From JAVBKA01 sp031546715 (GTDB lineage: Bacteria; Bacillota; Clostridia; Oscillospirales; UBA929): a DNA stretch of 7,387 nucleotides. Shown one piece after another: positions 6,122 to 7,387 of the stretch. A program made the translations under genes and the position numbers. Within the stretch, counting starts at the first letter, position 1, and every line of letters begins with the position of its first letter. The notes beneath the pieces were generated by a model that saw nothing but the letters and a program-made list of their open reading frames with translations, made no database searches and was not told where the DNA came from. The stretch lies in the NCBI GenBank assembly GCA_031546715.1, contig JAVBKA010000006.1, positions 1 through 7,387 of the forward strand. The letters are read 5' to 3'.

Positions 6122-6187
6122 TACCATCGCTTTATTTTACATATTATAGCGTGAATATACAAGACTATTTTTCTTACCATTGCTATA
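6122..6187 (+). promoter_or_regulatory. Direct repeat TACCATyGCTwTA spaced 53 bp, candidate AraC-type operator
   Basis: TACCATCGCTTTA (6122-6134) and TACCATTGCTATA (6175-6187) match at 11 of 13 positions. Their start-to-start distance is 53 bp, about five helical turns. A related core lies inverted at 6145-6151 (TATAGCG), making a CGCTTTA/TATAGCG imperfect inverted repeat with the first copy. The first copy sits about 60-75 bp upstream of the predicted plus-strand start; the second overlaps the plus -10. AraC-family proteins often bind paired direct repeats, so the PocR/AraC product is the likely ligand (inference). Confidence 0.4.
6143..6148 (-). promoter_or_regulatory. -10 box of the regulator-corrinoid-activator operon
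   Basis: A perfect TATAAT on the minus strand (preceded by CGC). The predicted start is near 6136, with a leader of about 100 nt to the ATG at 6035. The -35 region (about 6165-6171) is AT-rich but poor, suggesting a need for activation. The first copy of the direct repeat (6122-6134) would fall at the start of this transcript, a position suited to autorepression. Confidence 0.45.
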
Positions 6188-6189
6188 AT
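6181..6189 (+). promoter_or_regulatory. Extended -10 promoter of the UroD-type methyltransferase gene
   Basis: TGCTATAAT is a perfect extended -10 (TGnTATAAT). No -35 resembling TTGACA lies 16-18 bases upstream. The predicted start is near 6196, which gives a leader of about 150 nt before the ATG at 6345. Confidence 0.5.
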
Positions 6190-6195
6190 CATGTT

Positions 6196-6344
6196 ATCAT
6201 ACACCTTCGCAGCAGATTGCCTATGCTTACATGCTGCCTTGGTAACTGTCTTATGCTTGAGTCTGCGTAATAAGACGGATATTAATCTCAAATAAAAATT
6301 GAGACAAAATTTTATGCCGACGCAGCGGCGGAACGGAATTTATT
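6196..6344 (+). other. Structured 5' leader of the methyltransferase gene
   Basis: If the 6184-6189 -10 box is used, this leader holds a run of small stems. They are GCAGCA/TGCTGC (6209-6214/6232-6237), GTCTTA/TAAGAC (6248-6253/6271-6276), TCTCAA/TTGAGA (6286-6291/6299-6304, followed by CAAAATTTTA) and GCCG/CGGC (6316-6319/6326-6329) beside the ribosome site. TATGCTT occurs twice, 30 bp apart (6222-6228, 6252-6258). No known riboswitch class is recognised, and the stems are short. Confidence 0.25.
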
Positions 6345-7346
6345 ATGAATATGAAAAATTGGTTTGACAGCATTTGTGTAAACGGAAGCACTAAGACAAT
6401 GCCTATTTTATCCTTCCCCAGCATCACACTTATGGACATCAGCGTTAAGGAGCTTATTTCCGACCCTGAAATTCAGGCAAAGGCAATGAAGCTGATTGCT
6501 GACCGCTGTGACACACTGGCTTCCGTCAGTATGATGGACTTATCCGTTGAAGCCGAAGCCTTCGGCGCAACAATTCGCTTCTCTGACGACGAAGTTCCAA
6601 CTGTTATCGGTCAGCTAGTGGGCGATATGGACGCCGTTGAAGCTTTAAAAGTCCCTGAAATTGGCGACGGACGTACTGGTCTATACGTCAACGCACTGGA
6701 AAAAGCGACTAAGCTGATAACCGACCGCCCAGTATTTGCTGGAGTTATCGGACCATACTCCCTAACAGGACGCTTAATGGATCTCAGTCAGGTTATGATG
6801 CTTTGTTATGACGAACCTGAAACTGTCCATGCATGTCTTGAGAAAACTACCCAGTTTATTATCAAGTACGCAAAGGCATTTAAGGCAGTGGGCGCAAACG
6901 GTCTGGTTATTGCAGAGCCAGCGGCTGGTCTGCTCTCTCCCGCACTTAACGAAGAGTTTTCTGTCCCATATGTGAAAAAAATTATCGAAGCTGTGCAGGA
7001 CGACACTTTTGGTATTGTTTACCACAACTGCGGCAACACAATTCCGCTTATTAACTCAATTCTATCCTTGGGCGCATCTGCTTACCACTTTGGTAACGCA
7101 ATCGACATTTCACAGATGATGACTCTTGTACCAAGCAATGTCATTGTAATGGGTAATGTTGAGCCAGCAGGACAGTTCAGAAATGGCACGCCTGAGTCTA
7201 TTTACGCTGTTACAACAGAGATTTTGAAGAAGTGCTCGCATTATAAAAACTTTGCTATCTCCTCCGGCTGTGACATTCCTCCGCTGTCACCATGGGCAAA
7301 CATCGATTCGTTCTTCAAGGCAATCTCAGATTATTACAAGAAGTAA
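6345..7346 (+). CDS. UroD-fold corrinoid methyltransferase (MtaA/CmuA type)
   Basis: A 333-residue cytoplasmic TIM-barrel protein of the uroporphyrinogen decarboxylase superfamily, about the length of archaeal MtaA/MtbA (methylcobamide:coenzyme M methyltransferases). The thiol-activating zinc site H-x-C...C is present as His227-Asn-Cys229 in YHNCGN and Cys309 in SSGCDIPP. Other family stretches are GPYSLTGRLM (136-145), VIAEPAAGLLSP (188-199), YHFGNAIDI (247-255) and VIVMGNVEP (267-274). The N-terminus lacks the arginine-rich substrate motif of true heme-pathway HemE, so it is not HemE. The ATG at 6345 has only a weak GGAA ribosome site; a second ATG is two codons on. It is divergent from the regulator, corrinoid and activator operon, its expected partners. 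In bacteria, which mostly lack coenzyme M, the methyl acceptor is unclear. It may act as methyltransferase II, or as the substrate enzyme. Confidence 0.9.
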   Translation: MNMKNWFDSICVNGSTKTMPILSFPSITLMDISVKELISDPEIQAKAMKLIADRCDTLASVSMMDLSVEAEAFGATIRFSDDEVPTVIGQLVGDMDAVEALKVPEIGDGRTGLYVNALEKATKLITDRPVFAGVIGPYSLTGRLMDLSQVMMLCYDEPETVHACLEKTTQFIIKYAKAFKAVGANGLVIAEPAAGLLSPALNEEFSVPYVKKIIEAVQDDTFGIVYHNCGNTIPLINSILSLGASAYHFGNAIDISQMMTLVPSNVIVMGNVEPAGQFRNGTPESIYAVTTEILKKCSHYKNFAISSGCDIPPLSPWANIDSFFKAISDYYKK

Positions 7347-7351
7347 CTCGT

Positions 7352-7387
7352 ATGCAATTATTAGACTTGTTCGGTAACCTGCACCTA
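7352..7387 (+). CDS. Possible start of the next gene (partial)
   Basis: Five bases after the methyltransferase stop, an ATG opens a frame (MQLLDLFGNLHL) that is still open at the window edge. AAGAAG about 10 bases upstream is a weak ribosome site overlapping the previous stop. Twelve codons are too few to name a family. The position, immediately co-directional with a methyltransferase, makes a pathway partner plausible, but an open frame of 36 bases can occur by chance. Confidence 0.35.
   Translation, partial: MQLLDLFGNLHL

Larger units (their letters stand above)
6036..6344. promoter_or_regulatory. Divergent control region between regulator operon and methyltransferase gene
   Basis: 309 bp without a gene. 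It contains a minus-strand TATAAT (6143-6148), a plus-strand TGCTATAAT (6181-6189), a spaced direct repeat (6122-6187), a leader of about 100 nt toward the regulator with a bulged GCTT-CTTT/AAAG-AAGC hairpin (6091-6112), and a structured leader of about 150 nt toward the methyltransferase. I see no B12 box or other cobalamin-riboswitch core on either strand. Neither promoter has a good -35, which fits dependence on an activator. Confidence 0.6.

Noticed and set aside
6036..6344. Cobalamin riboswitch
   Set aside because: Looked for because of the corrinoid genes, but no B12-box core (GCCACTG-like) or matching long-range architecture is visible on either strand.
6251..6439. 62-codon minus-strand frame across the methyltransferase start
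   Set aside because: Overlaps the leader and first codons of a well-supported gene on the other strand, with no ribosome site.
6345..7346. Heme-pathway uroporphyrinogen decarboxylase (hemE)
   Set aside because: The arginine-rich N-terminal substrate motif of HemE is absent, the H-x-C...C zinc site of corrinoid methyltransferases is present, and the neighbours are corrinoid genes.

Overview
The window looks like chromosome of an anaerobic low-to-medium GC Firmicute (Clostridia). Shine-Dalgarno sites are strong (GGAGGTGAT, AGAGGTG, AAGGAG), promoters are sigma-A type, and the gene content is a corrinoid methyltransferase system of the kind found in acetogens and other anaerobes that use methylated compounds. 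No insertion sequence, CRISPR array, tRNA or rRNA is visible.

Layout, left to right. (1) 1-51, minus: first 17 codons of a small zinc-ribbon or desulfoferrodoxin-like protein, with a good promoter. (2) 52-430: gene-free. It holds two back-to-back promoters, a bidirectional terminator and a ladder of four palindromes with three-base loops. (3) 431-838, minus: an acidic protein of unknown function. (4) 933-2518, minus: a two-gene operon of a short YtrA-type GntR repressor and a DUF1648/DUF5808 multi-pass membrane protein. Its promoter lies inside a perfect 12-bp inverted repeat. (5) 2591-6035, minus: an operon of a PocR-domain AraC-type regulator, a corrinoid protein and a [2Fe-2S]/ASKHA corrinoid-activating protein, closed by a strong terminator. 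(6) 6036-6344: a divergent control region with two TATAAT boxes and a direct repeat spaced 53 bp. (7) 6345-7346, plus: a UroD-fold methyltransferase of the MtaA/CmuA type, perhaps followed by another gene cut off by the window end.

How the genes work together (inference from families). The PocR/AraC protein senses a small molecule and controls both divergent transcripts. The corrinoid protein carries a methyl group on cobalt, and the UroD-fold enzyme moves the methyl group between the corrinoid and a zinc-activated acceptor. The activator re-reduces cobalamin that has accidentally oxidised to Co(II). No MtaB-, MtbB-, MttB- or MtvB-like substrate-specific methyltransferase I is present. Either it lies just beyond 7387 or elsewhere, or the UroD-fold protein does that job. 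The substrate cannot be named from this window.

The most interesting items are the methyltransferase cluster without a visible methyltransferase I, the apparently gene-less promoter facing the palindrome ladder, the 12-bp hairpin at the start of the activator gene, and the spaced direct repeats in the divergent control region.
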